From Hermatobates lingyangjiaoensis (taxonomy: Eukaryota; Arthropoda; Insecta; Hemiptera; Hermatobatidae), in assembly GCA_026182355.1 (NCBI GenBank), contig JAPFBL010000371.1, positions 152,501 to 216,500 of the forward strand: a stretch of DNA of 64,000 nucleotides. Direction: 5' to 3'. The notes under the pieces are model-generated. The model worked only from the letters and a program-made list of their open reading frames with translations. It was not told where the DNA came from and did not search any database. Of the stretch, positions 11,045 through 21,639 are shown in pieces (positions within the stretch are counted from its first letter, which is position 1; every line of letters starts with the position of its first letter). Position numbers and translations under genes: made by a program.

Positions 11045-11567
11045 GGAATTAAAGTATGCAGCAGCTTCTGCATTGACGACCTTTTTGCTGATGGCCTCGA
11101 TTTTTCTTACTATCATTCGGTGATGCTGAGGCAACTTCCATATATGCTGGGCCAGAGACATTGAGAAAACCAATATCAAACAACTTTAATGAAACACAAA
11201 ACACTGGGTGGAAACAAGCTTTCGACCACACATTGGTCATCTTCAGGTTACACTACTATTTAATTAATGAATGTTAATATAATTAACTAAAAAGTAATCT
11301 TTAAAATTAAACATAACAATTTTAACAGATATAAAACAAACGATACAGCGGGTGAGAGGAAAACAAAGAGCAGGTTCCAGCAGGGTTGCAACAACATACA
11401 GGTTTGCCCCTCAATTGCTGTCAACCCTACTGGACTCTAACTCTCTAACTTAAAGCTATTATCGAAAGAAGTGCTACTTGGGATCACATTGAGGTCATAA
11501 TTTTGAATGTTGAGGTTGGGGTTGACATCTTTGATATAAAGGGTTTCCAGGATAGTTAATCTATCTA
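11045..11567 (-). repeat. Left inverted arm of PLE_C
   Basis: Minus-strand copy of the endonuclease C-terminus, 3' UTR, hairpin (11220-11246) and N-terminal fragment (about 11045-11179). It differs from the right arm by small changes, including a 4-5 bp deletion near 11448. The junction to the plus-strand RT is at about 11567. Confidence 0.9.
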
Positions 11568-12926
11568 TTAAAAGTCTTATTAAAAGTCTCTAACGCGACT
11601 GGCATTATAGCGTCGCTCGATGTTGAAGCTTTGTTTACTAATGTACCAGTGGACAGAACCATACAGTATATATTAGAAGAAGTTTATCCTCAGGACAGCC
11701 AGCCGAAAATAAGTATGCCGAGAAACTCCCTCAAGTCTCTCCTTGAACTATGTACCAAAGAAGCCCCCTTCATATCACCTCAAGGTAACATGTACAAACA
11801 GATTGATGGAGTTGCAATGGGGTCCCCACTAGGGGTCTTGTTCGCTAACTTCTACATGGGATGTGTAGAGAAAGAAGTATTCATGAAGGTAAAAAAGCCT
11901 ACCATCTACGCGAGATATATCGACGACATCTTTATTTTGGCCAATAGTGACGAGGAGATTGTACAGCTACACTCTCAAATAGAAAAGGTCTCAGGGCTCA
12001 AGTTAACAATGGAAAGTAGTGTAGGAGGACAGATGCCGTTTTTAGATGTCCTCATCCAACAAAACCCTCAGCATTTCAACACTAAAGTCTTTAGAAAGCC
12101 GTCGAACCCTGGACTTTGCCTGAACGGAAGAAGTGAATGCCCGGAAAAATATAGGAAGTCTACTATCAATACTTATATAAAAAGGGCATTCACCCACTGC
12201 AGTGATTGGACCCTAGTACACCAAGAGATCGAAAACTCAACGCAGGTACTAATTAACAATGGATACTCCAACGCTGAAGTAATGAAGGCAATAAAGTCGT
12301 TCCTGGATAAATGGTATACCAGTAATGTAGAGCCTCCAGCCCCTGGTGAGTCACTTACCCTCTACTACCGTGCATATATGCAAAATGAATACAAACAAGA
12401 TGAAAGAGCCCTCCACAAGTTAATAAAGGATAACGTAAAGCCAACCAATGAAATAGATAGATTACAGTTAAGAATATATTATAAGAATAAGAAGACCAGT
12501 GACCTTGTGCTTTCAAATAAACCGAAAGTCGACACCCCGGAGCATCAACGCAGTCACCTTGTATACCAGTACGCTTGTTCAACAGGGGAGTGTGCAACCC
12601 TGAATTCGAGGTATATTGGGATGACGGCTACGAAGCTCTCAAGGCGTCTGACCATGCATCTCTCAACAGGAGCCCGCAAAAAACATGCAGAGGATGCCCA
12701 TGGGATTAAACTCACCAGGAGTATGTTAGTGGATGGAACTTCGGTACTTCATTATAATAACGACAAAGATAGATTAACTATCCTGGAAGCCCTTTATATC
12801 AAAGATGTCAACCCCAACCTCAACATTCAAAATTATGACCTCAATGTGATCCCAAGTAGCACTTCTTTCGATAATAGCTTTAAATTTGTTAGAGAGTTAG
12901 AGCCCAGTAGAGTTGACAGCAATTGA
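11568..12926 (+). CDS. PLE_C reverse transcriptase - GIY-YIG endonuclease (5'-partial)
   Basis: A PLE polyprotein fragment that would copy element RNA and nick the target. The frame is open from 11556. PLE sequence begins about 11568, and motif A (SLDVEALFTNVP) lies at 11613-11648, upstream of the TTG at 11631, so that codon is not a real start. Counting from 11631, motif B GVAMGSPLG is at residues 60-68 and motif C YARYIDDIF at 93-101, with catalytic Asp98 and Asp99. MPFLDVLIQ and FRKPSNPGLCLNG follow, then a linker. The endonuclease has VYQY at 311-314, RYIG at 327-330, SRR at 337-339 and the catalytic-type Glu386 in LEALYI. No stop or frameshift is seen. The RT fingers before motif A and the N-terminus are missing, replaced by the inverted arm, so this copy is unlikely to make active RT. 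The endonuclease looks complete. Confidence 0.92.
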   Translation, partial: LKVLLKVSNATGIIASLDVEALFTNVPVDRTIQYILEEVYPQDSQPKISMPRNSLKSLLELCTKEAPFISPQGNMYKQIDGVAMGSPLGVLFANFYMGCVEKEVFMKVKKPTIYARYIDDIFILANSDEEIVQLHSQIEKVSGLKLTMESSVGGQMPFLDVLIQQNPQHFNTKVFRKPSNPGLCLNGRSECPEKYRKSTINTYIKRAFTHCSDWTLVHQEIENSTQVLINNGYSNAEVMKAIKSFLDKWYTSNVEPPAPGESLTLYYRAYMQNEYKQDERALHKLIKDNVKPTNEIDRLQLRIYYKNKKTSDLVLSNKPKVDTPEHQRSHLVYQYACSTGECATLNSRYIGMTATKLSRRLTMHLSTGARKKHAEDAHGIKLTRSMLVDGTSVLHYNNDKDRLTILEALYIKDVNPNLNIQNYDLNVIPSSTSFDNSFKFVRELEPSRVDSN

Positions 12927-13088
12927 GGGGCAAACCTGTATGTTGTTGCAACCCTGCTGGAACCTGCTCTTTGTTTTCCTCTCACCCGCTGTATCGTTTG
13001 TTTTATATGTTAAAAATGTTATGTTTAATTTTAAAGATTACTTTTCAGTTAATTATATTAACATTCATTAATTAAATAGTAGTGTAAC

Positions 13089-13115
13089 CTGAAGATGACC
13101 AATGTGTGGTCGAAA
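13089..13115 (+). other. PLE_C terminal hairpin
   Basis: CTGAAGA (13089-13095), T, stem GACC (13097-13100), 7-base loop, stem GGTC (13108-13111), GAAA (13112-13115). It lies about 160 bp after the stop codon. Confidence 0.75.
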
Positions 13116-13156
13116 GCTTGTTTCCACCCAGTGTTTTTGTGTTTCATTAAAGTTGT

Positions 13157-13345
13157 TTGATATTGTTTTTCTCAATGTCTCTGGCCCAGCATATATGGAA
13201 GTTGCCTCAGCATCACCGAATGATAGTAAGAAAAATCGAGGCCATCAGCAAAAAGGTCGTCAATGCAGAAGCTGCTGCATACTTTAATTCCATTTGTCTT
13301 CAAGAAGATTTGCTGCCCACTTATACTAATATATATATATATATA
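13157..13345 (+). CDS. PLE N-terminal fragment running into (TA)n (copy C)
   Basis: From the frame start at 13157 the sequence codes SMSLAQHIWKLPQHHRM, later KKVVNAEAAAYFNS and EDLLPTYTN, then Ile-Tyr from (TA)n. It sits downstream of the hairpin, as in copies B and D. This is the beginning of the ORF of the next unit and is partial. Confidence 0.7.
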
Positions 13346-13349
13346 TATA

Positions 13350-13600
13350 CACTTTTTCGTTGGTTATACTATCCGAAATGGACAAAAATAGTTCAATATA
13401 GAGAAAGAAACATAGAGAAATCTAAAGAACACACTTACAGTCTCCAATTTTCGGCAAAATTAGAGCCGGTTTCCAACCGTCTCTGAACCAGTGCGCTTGG
13501 TTTCCCTCTCTTATCTCTCCTGATGACGGTTCAAACCGAAAATTAGAGACTGTAAGTGTGTTCCTTTGATTTCTATATGTTTCTTTGTCTATATTGAACT
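13350..13600. mobile_element. Family-3 foldback element, full copy
   Basis: The arms meet near 13475 and carry GAACACACTTACAGTCTC on the left and its complement on the right. The right arm has the hairpin CTGATGA (13520-13526), C, GGTT, CA, AACC, GAAA (13538-13541). (TA)n lies on both sides. Confidence 0.85.
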
Positions 13601-13607
13601 ATATATA

Positions 13608-13651
<44 letters not shown>

Positions 13652-13662
13652 TTTAGTAGTAG
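13601..13662. repeat. (TA)n microsatellite
   Basis: Near-pure (TA)n between a family-3 and a family-5 element. Confidence 0.95.
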
Positions 13663-13671
13663 TTTATACAT

Positions 13672-13810
13672 ATATATAAACAGTTGCAATTTGCTTCTCA
13701 ACGCTTTGCACTTCTTCCCGATGAAGACGGATGTCAAAATATCGAAGTGAGTTCTGTAGTGACTTTCTGTGTTCTCTCCTATTTGTTAAAATTTTTATTG
13801 TCCACACGAA
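13672..13810 (+). mobile_element. Family-5 element, single arm
   Basis: It shares CTTCTCAACGC and the ATATCGAAGTGAGTTCTGTAG block with the minus-strand copy at 34.4 kb. The hairpin is decayed: CGATGAAGACGGATGTCAAAA.. in place of the C-GAC-loop-GTC-GAAA order. Confidence 0.65.
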
Positions 13811-14088
13811 CCTTTCATTTTGTTCGTACCAGAAGTTGACAGAGAATATTTATCTGTTAAATTTCATAAACTAAAGTGAATGATCTAAGTGAATGATTTG
13901 TGTTCAGTGTATTGACACTTGAAATATTCCTTGGGTTTGGTTTGGAAAGCTTTTTGCCTGTACACTAGAGCAAGCAACATACTCAAGGTTGAGATTAAAA
14001 GTGATATCAATTTTTGAATGACGCATAAAGAAAGTGTGAGAGAGAGATAGAGAGTAAAAGGAGGTGGTTTGATAGTGCGAATGAGAAG

Positions 14089-14290
14089 GTGAGAGGTTTA
14101 GGGTGGCTGTGCATGCATTACCAAGTAATCGTCTCCCATGGCCTTCGTCTCATTAGTGCTCCAGCCATTTGCGTCTTGTGCCTCCCTCCCACGCCTCCAA
14201 AACTCTCGCACCTTCTCAACCACAACTTTGCACCCTCTCCTCTCAAACACCCTCCCAACTTTCACCATCTTACCAAATCAGGAGGCTTCT
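14089..14290. other. GC-richer non-repetitive island
   Basis: Cytosine- and thymine-rich mixed sequence. A 182-codon frame runs through it, but its second half is AT-rich low complexity and no domain is visible, so it is not called as a gene. Confidence 0.3.
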
Positions 14291-14870
14291 TTGAAAAATT
14301 CATTTTGATTCAGTCAAACTTGGAACAATTTCCACGGTATATAATATCCTCAGTTTCCCTGAATTACACAAATCTTGATCACAACTTAAAAAAAAAAACA
14401 ACTTTTTTTTCACTAAAAAAATATTTTATACTTTTCAAGAATGTTTATCTAATAAAAACAACTATGCCTTCTAATCAGTCTTTGGTCTGTGAAATTTTAT
14501 GGACCTGTTTTCATGGAAAATTTATCTTTGATAATTTGAAACAATTTAACATATTGTTTCAAAAATTATGCGAGAATATTATTAATAGTAGTCGTATTGC
14601 AGGGATGTTTCTAACAACTAAGAAGTCACAGTATTAGTATGCCGGTAAAGCAGGGGTTGTTGGCTATATTTAAAAAGTAATAATTGTCTTTCCACGTCCT
14701 TTCCTTCCTTGACTGGTTTCTAGTCTGATTTGTCTCTGTTGAGTCATGATGAAGAATTTTACGAGGATACTTATTGGATTAATACATTCACTATTCTACT
14801 TAAGTGGAAATTGTTACAGGCTGCTTACTCATGTGAGGATTGAACCATTGCTCCGGAATTTCTATCCGTA

Positions 14871-14972
14871 ATGTATTACAGTGTAATGTATTACCTGTAA
14901 TACGTTACATCATTAATCATTAATCATTACCTGCATTAATGATTACATTACCTGTAATACATTAATGCAGGT
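14871..14972. repeat. Cluster of short palindromes
   Basis: Repeated TGTAATACATT / GTAATGTATTAC motifs. CCTGCATTAATG at 14931-14942 pairs with CATTAATGCAGG at 14961-14972. Confidence 0.75.
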
Positions 14973-15329
14973 AATGTAATCATTATCTGCAACAAATGTC
15001 CTCAGAATCATGTGTTTCACTTTCTCTGTTAATGCCCTGGTCTGGCTCAAAGAAGGAAAGAAGCACTAGGAGAATATTTCTTTGACAATCTTGAGAACTT
15101 AGCATCCACTGGTATCAGGGATCTGTCTAGATTTATTGTTCTCTCGAAATGGTTCGAGTGGACCAGTGACGGGGGAGAATAGCCCCAATTCCTCTTTGTG
15201 GTATCACAAGGGGCCGGCTTGCGGCCTACGTATGTGTGTTCTCTCTCGGGACGGCCACTGTAACCTAACCTAACCTAACCTAATGTAATAATTATCTGCA
15301 ACAAATGTCCTCAGAATGATGTGTTTCAC
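14972..15329 (+). mobile_element. 5'-truncated I/R1-like LINE with 49-bp target duplication
   Basis: The insert (about 15020-15280) codes the C-terminal tail of a LINE ORF2: CPGLAQRRKEALGEYFF, then NLENLASTG and RFIVLSKWFEW, ending at TAG near 15180. A Cys-x-Cys knuckle Gln codon has become TAA, so it is a pseudogene. The 3' UTR ends in (TAACC)4 at 15261-15280. It is flanked by direct repeats at 14972-15020 and 15281-15329 (47 of 49 bases match), which is an unusually long target-site duplication. The copy at 36.4 kb confirms the family. Confidence 0.85.
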
Positions 15330-15459
15330 CTAAATGGCTATTAAACTTTATAAGAACGCCTAAATTATTCTCGTGGACATAATGAATTATAACTACTATC
15401 ATAATTTCAATAATTATAAGTACTCTCAGCAATTATAATTATAAGTAGTATTAGTACCT

Positions 15460-16130
15460 TGGGGCTATATTAAGCTTCTATATGGTTTCTAAAGTGGTTT
15501 TGACTTTTGGTCTACCTTAATAACTTCTTAAAAGGTTTAACAATCTTGTTTTCATTTTCCACCAGTGCTTTGAGAGATCATTCATCTTCTTAAAGGAAGA
15601 AACCTATCTTATACCCAGACCAGTACAATTTCAATTCTTGCTTCTAGCCAGGAAGAATTCTCTATTGTTTTGAACTGTTAACAACTAGTTCTTACTCGTG
15701 ATCTGATTTCCTTGCTTCTTGGGAATATGTGTATAAGGAACTGTTCGTTCTTCTTAAAGGGAAATCTATTTGATACCTAAACAGCTACATCCTCAATCTT
15801 TACTTTGTAACAAGGAAGGATTCTTTGTTGTTGAGAAGTCTTAACAACTGATACATATTCACTAAACGATATTTATATGATTCTCTTCCATGAAAACGAA
15901 GGAGTAATCCCCATACACTAATAACACCAACCTTAGTTAAAATGACACAACTCCAATATTTTGTGAAATGACCCCGTTACGCAGATTACACATTGAAACT
16001 TTAATTATTTCAAAGCATGTTGTACACTCTATTAGGAAGGTGGTCTTTGTTACTTTCTAAAATATCTTTAGCAACTGGTACTTGTTCTCTAACGTATGCC
16101 TAAACGTTTTATCCTGCGATGGTATAACGA
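15460..16130. repeat. Degenerate tandem repeat, period about 190-240 bp
   Basis: The blocks TTCTTAAAGG.A..., AAGGA.GATTCT.T.TTGTT and CTTAACAACT..TAC.TATTC recur near 15580-15690 and 15750-15870. A shorter third version (TTAGCAACTGGTACTTGTTC) lies at 16060-16100. The copies are strongly diverged. Confidence 0.5.
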
Positions 16131-16930
16131 AGGAGTAACTCTACCATTTAATCTAAGTAATATGGTTTCATACTTTCAGTACTTTTCCATGATCAACAGA
16201 GATCAAAATTAATTATTTTTGTCATAATATCAACTATAAAATATGTTATTAATCAATTTAAAATATATACAGATAAATACAAAAAAACTTATTAAAACTC
16301 ATCATTTGATTGGTATCGCATATTATTTTTGGTTCAAAATGTTTGACTGTATTTTAAAAAATTGTATACAATAAAAATTAAATTAATTAACTAATTTTTA
16401 CTGCTAATTAGAGAGATACCAAAATCTATGATAACATTTAATTTATCATAGGGACATGAACCCGACAGTATGGAAAACTCAATAATTTCAATAATTTTTA
16501 ATCTTCCATTTTTATCACTAGTAAGATCGCCATTACTAATATCTATTTAGGCATTACTAATAAGGTTCAATGACATTGGCTGCACCTAAATGAAGGTTGT
16601 ATGCAATGCTTTTGAATTGCCGTATTTTTTGTCACTCTTTTGAATTTCCGTATTTCTTGTCACTCTTTTGATTTGAAGGTAAAAGATTAAATGTAATAAA
16701 AGAAATGGAAATATATAAACACAAAAAATACTGATAACCTAATAAACGAACAAATTAAGCACCAGGCAGATATAATATTTAAACCAATAAAAAAACGTGA
16801 AAAGACGACATGACGGACAGGACAGAGACGACTTAAAGTTTAAAAGTCAAAAAACAGATTAAAGAAAATAAAATAAAATAAAACCGGTAGGTAGGAAATT
16901 TAGGCATATATATTGGCACCATTGAGTTAA
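16131..16930. other. AT-rich, nothing recognised
   Basis: No gene was recognised. A short direct repeat of TTTGAATT(T/G)CCGTATTT...TGTCACTC lies at 16610-16670. Confidence 0.5.
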
Positions 16931-16959
16931 AATAGGTATTTTGGAAAGTAACATCAGTC

Positions 16960-17035
16960 CTATTGATGATGTAGCCATTGCAAAACCGGTCGGGCGACTT
17001 CAACAGCGATATGACGAGGTATGACGGTTGATAAT
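16960..17035. repeat. Small interspersed repeat (family 12)
   Basis: GCAAAACCGGTCGGGCGACTT and CGAGGTATGACGGTTGATAA match blocks at 37.09-37.3 kb and 39.3-39.5 kb. Confidence 0.5.
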
Positions 17036-17339
17036 AATATCTTAATATTTGATTTGATGATTAAATTAAAATTTGAATTTTTCTTCTTTTATTATATTCA
17101 AGGAAAATACCACCATATACCAGAATTTCAGGTATGTTGGCAACCTTAAACCTTACGCATTAGACCCATGTGATCTTTTGAAAAAACTATATAATCTTTT
17201 CTCGGAAAAATAAAATTTTAATTACATTCTTCTGTAATTAGAGTAAAAAATTCCAATGTATGCTTGGATTAATTCGCGTTTAAATAGAATTTGCAAAGAT
17301 AACAAAGCAAAGTTTAATTAAATTAAGTCAGTACTAATT

Positions 17340-17655
17340 TCTAGTGTAAATTACGTCAGAGTTTGGCGAGTAACGTGCGAGCATAAATCTGCAAGGATCC
17401 ACTGGGGTTAGATGAGGATAGTTGGGAGTAATTTCAAGAAAATCCTTCCTTATGTTGGACAGTCTTGGGGGATTAACCGAGGACTTATCTCAAATAACTA
17501 CCTTCCATCTTGTTGCGGCATCTCAGGCCAGACTTAATCTCCTCCCTCTCACTCTCTCTCTCTCTCTCCTCTCCTTGAGACCTATAACTTCTCCCCTTCT
17601 CTTACCCACATTGTCTTCTCAGTGGTCTGTCGTCACCGGCTTTGCTAACAAATAA
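17340..17655. other. GC-richer non-repetitive island with (CT)n
   Basis: Mixed sequence containing a short (CT)n run near 17550-17568. A 77-codon plus-strand frame has a low-complexity Leu/Ser tail and no motif, so no gene is called. Confidence 0.3.
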
Positions 17656-18225
17656 ACTTTGTTTCTCACTGTATGTGCTTTCAATTGCTTTTTACTCTAC
17701 TCAAATGTGAAATCATTTCAAAACAATGTGATAACTATTTTTGTGTGATTTCAATGCGTGTACACTCTTTTTGAATGACACTATTTCCTATCAAAGTTAT
17801 TTATTGTGGAGTCCAGACCAATTGTTTAGTTTTTTATAAAAACTCTTACTTTGAGCAGTTTTTATTACATATTTTGCTCTCTGAAATACAAATTCTTTTT
17901 ACTCTACAAATGGCATCGTTAATTCAAAAAAATGCAAAAATATGCTTAAAATATATTCTGTTGCTAAATAATACTTTCCTTGATTCACGTGGAAGGTTAA
18001 ATTTAGATATACTCAAGGTTATATCAGTAGTCCGCTTATAAAGTGCCATCTTATAAAGTTAGATTCTGATTACCTGTCCTTTATGTCAAAACGATCCACT
18101 ATTTCTTTACCAAATCGTTATAAAAATCTATAAGAACAGATAAGCATGGAAGCATAAATATATGATATTCAGTTTTTCTTGTAAATTGGCAAAAAAATCC
18201 TAAAATTATATTATAGTATGTACAT

Positions 18226-18345
18226 ACACTTTTTCGATGAAAAGACGATCCAAACCGGACAAAGTGGATAAAGAAATATAGAGAAATTATGAACAGTCTC
18301 TAATTTTTGGTTTGAACCGTCTTCGAGAGAGATAAGAGAGGGAAA
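18226..18345 (-). mobile_element. Family-3 element, single arm
   Basis: The minus-strand hairpin region TTTTTGGTTTGAACCGTCTTCG matches family 3, with AGTCTCTAATTT beside it. Confidence 0.7.
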
Positions 18346-18719
18346 TAAAGCGTACTGGTACATAGGTGGTTGAAGTCAAACAGTGTTGCCGCACACGTGC
18401 CAGGTCACTGAGAATAAGATACAGAAGAATCAATTTATAATTAAATTAGGAAAAATGAAAAAAATGAATAAAAGAGAAACTAAAGGATGAACAGAGGAAA
18501 TGGTATATAAATAAGAGTTACGGACTAAGCTTGATAAAAAAAAGAATAAAATAAACATTAAAATTATATTGAGAATACAAAAAATAATATTAAATAAATA
18601 AAATGACCCAGATATAAGAAATGAAATAATAAAAGATAAAAAAGTGCATTAGACAATAAAAAAAAAAACATAGAAATTAAATGCAAAGACAAGGGACTAA
18701 TCAAGTGATGCATTACGTC

Positions 18720-18800
18720 TTTAGATCAAGGCCAGGTGTACTAAGTGTATTTAGCGACCAAATATGGGCTTCTTCGGAGACTTGTAGAGTGAGATTTTTG
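18720..18800 (-). mobile_element. Possible decayed PLE-type 3' hairpin
   Basis: On the minus strand CTCCGAAGAAG, CCCATATTTGG and TCGCTAAAT follow in the order of the PLE hairpin, but both core strands are mutated. Weak. Confidence 0.25.
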
Positions 18801-19458
18801 CATTCAGGAGGAGATTTGTCACAGAATCTGTGATCTATAGCACTCATTAAAAGGGGAGACCGTGGCTATGGGTATGTACGGCAATGGGAGGATGGGAGTG
18901 GCTGTGTATGAACAATCATGGAAGCTTTGGTGAACGCTTGACATAAGAATAAAGAATAATATTTGTTACACTTCAAACAGTAGACACAGTTTTTGGATGT
19001 AAGTAAGTTTTTGGAGTTAGTCATTCACCAATCAATCAAAATCATTGGCCATTAGCCACAAATCTTGAATAGTCACTGATTATTCATTTTTATTCCATAG
19101 TTACTGATTATTCATCGTTGGTTGATGTTCACTGATCATCTCTGATTAAACAGTTGACTTTAAGTGTAGAGACTTTCTGTTCTGTTCACCTTCAATCTTC
19201 CAATCTCATTCTAACCTATTTACTCATAACAAATTTCTGTATACTAATATTTTGTTATGAATATATCCAATCACTTGCCGACTTTCCTAATTAGCCTAAT
19301 TATAAAAAAAAACTTTTATAATTAAAACAAAAATCGTAATAGCTAACAAATAATGTTTTTTAAAACATTACTGTGAAGACGTATTACGATATCTATTAGC
19401 TCAATTTAAAGCCTAAGAGCAGAAATAAAATATAAAAATAAACTAAGTCACAGTAACT
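18801..19458. other. Nothing recognised
   Basis: Mixed then AT-rich sequence, with short imperfect direct repeats of CACTGATTATTCAT around 19070-19110. Confidence 0.4.
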
Positions 19459-19727
19459 ACTTCACTATAGTTTTTTTTTTTGTTTTTTTTTTTTTTTTTT
19501 TTTTTGTAAGGAGGTGAAATGCATTTACGCACATAGTGCTGGGCTCCCAGATAAACCAGACTACCAACAAAAACACCCCCTTTTTCACCTAGGACCTAGC
19601 CTGGAACTGTTTTCCACATTACTTCAGGCTTAGTCGTAGCTTACCTTAGGTGAGGCATACTTGCTTTATTATTCTTCTAGATCTTCCAAGTATCGCTTTT
19701 TCGTAGTCAATATCACTTCACTATAGT
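19459..19727 (-). mobile_element. Poly(A) retroposon with 13-bp target duplication
   Basis: ACTTCACTATAGT occurs at 19459-19471 and again at 19715-19727. Between them a poly(T) run (19471-19505) marks a minus-strand poly(A) tail. The body may be a LINE 3' end: the minus-strand frame DYEKAILGRSRRIIKQVCLT then stop. The family is not recognised. Confidence 0.75.
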
Positions 19728-20300
19728 ACCATTCGTTTGGATCATAATAATGCATTTTTTTACCATGAATTTTAATCATCTGTTGATATGTATTAAGATA
19801 ATGTACTGTATTATACTATATAAAATCATATAGTTAGTCTCATAGATTGTTAATTATGCAATAACTTCAAATCAAAATGGATGAAGAATGAAGAGGACTG
19901 GATAAATGAAATGAACCGCGAGTTGGGGCTGTTTGAGAGTTTCATCCCTTTTTTTTAATACTTATTAAGCAGTATTTCCCCTTTTATTTCAGCTTAAAAA
20001 AGATTTTCGATTTCCTACTACTTGACCTAATAGAGTTGAGAAAGGAATTTATCAGATCCCTTGCCAGAGCAAGCAATAATTTTAAAGATTAAACAGGCAA
20101 ATAAAGGACCTAGCCGACCCTCTGTCAAACGCTAAGAAATCCTCTTAAGGAAATTTACGACGTCACTCCTTATTTAGAAAGGTCTTAAAGAAAAATTGCA
20201 AGCTATTTGGAACTGAAAGTAATCAAGATTAGAGGCGAGTCAGAGAAATGCAAGACTTGCTCCCCTCTCCCAAAGTGACTGGGAAAACTACATCGTAAAC
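19728..20300. other. Mixed sequence, nothing recognised
   Basis: GC is somewhat higher at 20040-20300, without coding motifs or repeats seen elsewhere in the window. Confidence 0.35.
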
Positions 20301-20309
20301 TACTCTTAG

Positions 20310-20475
20310 GAACTAAACAACGTGTTTTAAACACGTACAGTTACTCCTCAGACTTATCTAGAACACAATCAAACTAATTATTAAGAGAGAGAACTATAAT
20401 TTGAAATTAGGAAAGATTCAACGTGTTTCAAACACGTGTACTTATTTTTCAAGTTTATCTGTAACACATTTATAA
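20310..20475. repeat. Diverged ~100-bp duplication with ACGTGTTT palindromes
   Basis: CAACGTGTTTTAAACACGT (near 20318) and CAACGTGTTTCAAACACGT (near 20419) are each followed by a related segment ending in TTATCT.GAACAC or TTATCTGTAACAC. Confidence 0.6.
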
Positions 20476-20515
20476 ATGGTAAATTTATAAATTATATATA
20501 TATATATATATATAT

Positions 20516-20703
20516 AAGATTTCACATAAACACGTGAAATAACAATCAATGATCAAACCACAATAAGAAATGGAAAACAAGACTAAGATCTTTCAACCGT
20601 AACAAGCGGTAACTGAGTTTGGTTTTTGACTCTGACGAAGACCGCTTGTTACGGTTGAAAGATCTTAGTCTTGTTTTCCCATTTCTTATTGTGGTTTGAT
20701 CAT
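20516..20703. mobile_element. Family-1 foldback element, copy 3
   Basis: The left end is AAGATTTCACATAAACACG after (TA)n, and the right end is TGATCATTGATATATA. The arms fold around GTAACTGAGTTTGG. Confidence 0.9.
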
Positions 20704-21427
20704 TGATATATATAAATATGGAAAGTCATTGGGATAAATGAAAATTATTTGAAAGAATTTGGGATCCAAAAAGAAAGCCGAAATAACGATAGTGAGACAC
20801 TTAGAACGGAAGAAATACAACCTCAAAATAATGATAGAATTGTAAAACTATGATTTCCGATTTTAAATGTACTATTTCATAGGTACAATGGAGCTTTACG
20901 ATATATTGAAACTGAATTTTTTTTTAATTTATGTAAAAATCTCGAAATAACCGACAGGCTATATTGTTCAAACAATGTATATAAACCTTGTATTTATTAA
21001 TAATATTTAAATAAAAGGAGGTATATTTGCTTATAAAGTCATTTGAACTGACTCCGTTGATAAGGGGCTACCTTGAAAGACTTGGAACTTTATCATTTTT
21101 CAATGGAATGTCTGATACTCATGAATTGTAAAATCACTTAAAGTTTAATTTCTTAAGTCATTATATTCAGCATTATTTCAGTTTACGTTTACATTTTTCA
21201 CTTTTTTTTCTTTTAACACTTATAATTTTATAATGTTTTCTGTTTTTTTATAAATATTTATTTTCATTCTCTCATTTTCTCTCTCTCTCTATCTTATAAG
21301 ATTGTCACTCTGTTATCCATTGCAAACTACTTTTTTTGCTTCTTTGTCCCTCTATGTTCAATTCTACTGAATAAGGCAGTTGATGAATTAATTAACAGTG
21401 AATTCTCCGTTTTGTTTTGTGTTCTAG
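20704..21427. other. AT-rich, nothing recognised
   Basis: No gene or element was recognised. Confidence 0.5.
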
Positions 21428-21596
21428 ACTTCACAGTAAACACGTGAAATAAAAATCAATGATCAAACCACAATAAAAAGTGAGATAAAAAGACTAAGAT
21501 CCATTTTTCAGCTGGGTTTTTAACTTTGACGAAGACCACTTGTTATGGTTGAAAGATCTTAGTCTTCTTTTCTCATTTATTATTGTGTTTTGGTCA

Positions 21597-21636
<40 letters not shown>
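21428..21636. mobile_element. Family-1 foldback element, copy 4 (decayed), and (TA)n
   Basis: The left arm is shortened (it stops at AAGATCC), and the right arm has CTTTGACGAAGACCAC and GTTATGGTTGAAAG. (TA)n follows at 21600-21636. Confidence 0.82.

Positions 21637-21639
<3 letters not shown>

Larger units (their letters stand above)
11043..13345 (+). mobile_element. Penelope-like element copy C (PLE_C), inverted-repeat form
   Basis: The best-preserved PLE here. A left arm (11045-11567, minus) is an inverted copy of the 3' part of the element and pairs with 12767-13291, with about 520 bp per arm and only a few differences. The single-copy middle carries RT and most of the endonuclease. Both ends are N-terminal coding fragments that run into (TA)n, and both arms carry the terminal hairpin. 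Inverted partial copies like this are known for PLEs and probably arise by template switching or second-strand events at integration. Near-identity of the arms and of PLE_B suggests recent activity. Confidence 0.92.

Noticed and set aside
14089..14637. 182-codon plus-strand frame
   Set aside because: Its composition follows C-rich then A/T-rich DNA, it has poly-Lys and poly-Phe runs and no domain. Chance open frame is more likely than a gene.
15261..15280. Telomere remnant because of (TAACC)4
   Set aside because: It is the 3' tail of a LINE with a target-site duplication, and the same tail occurs in other copies.
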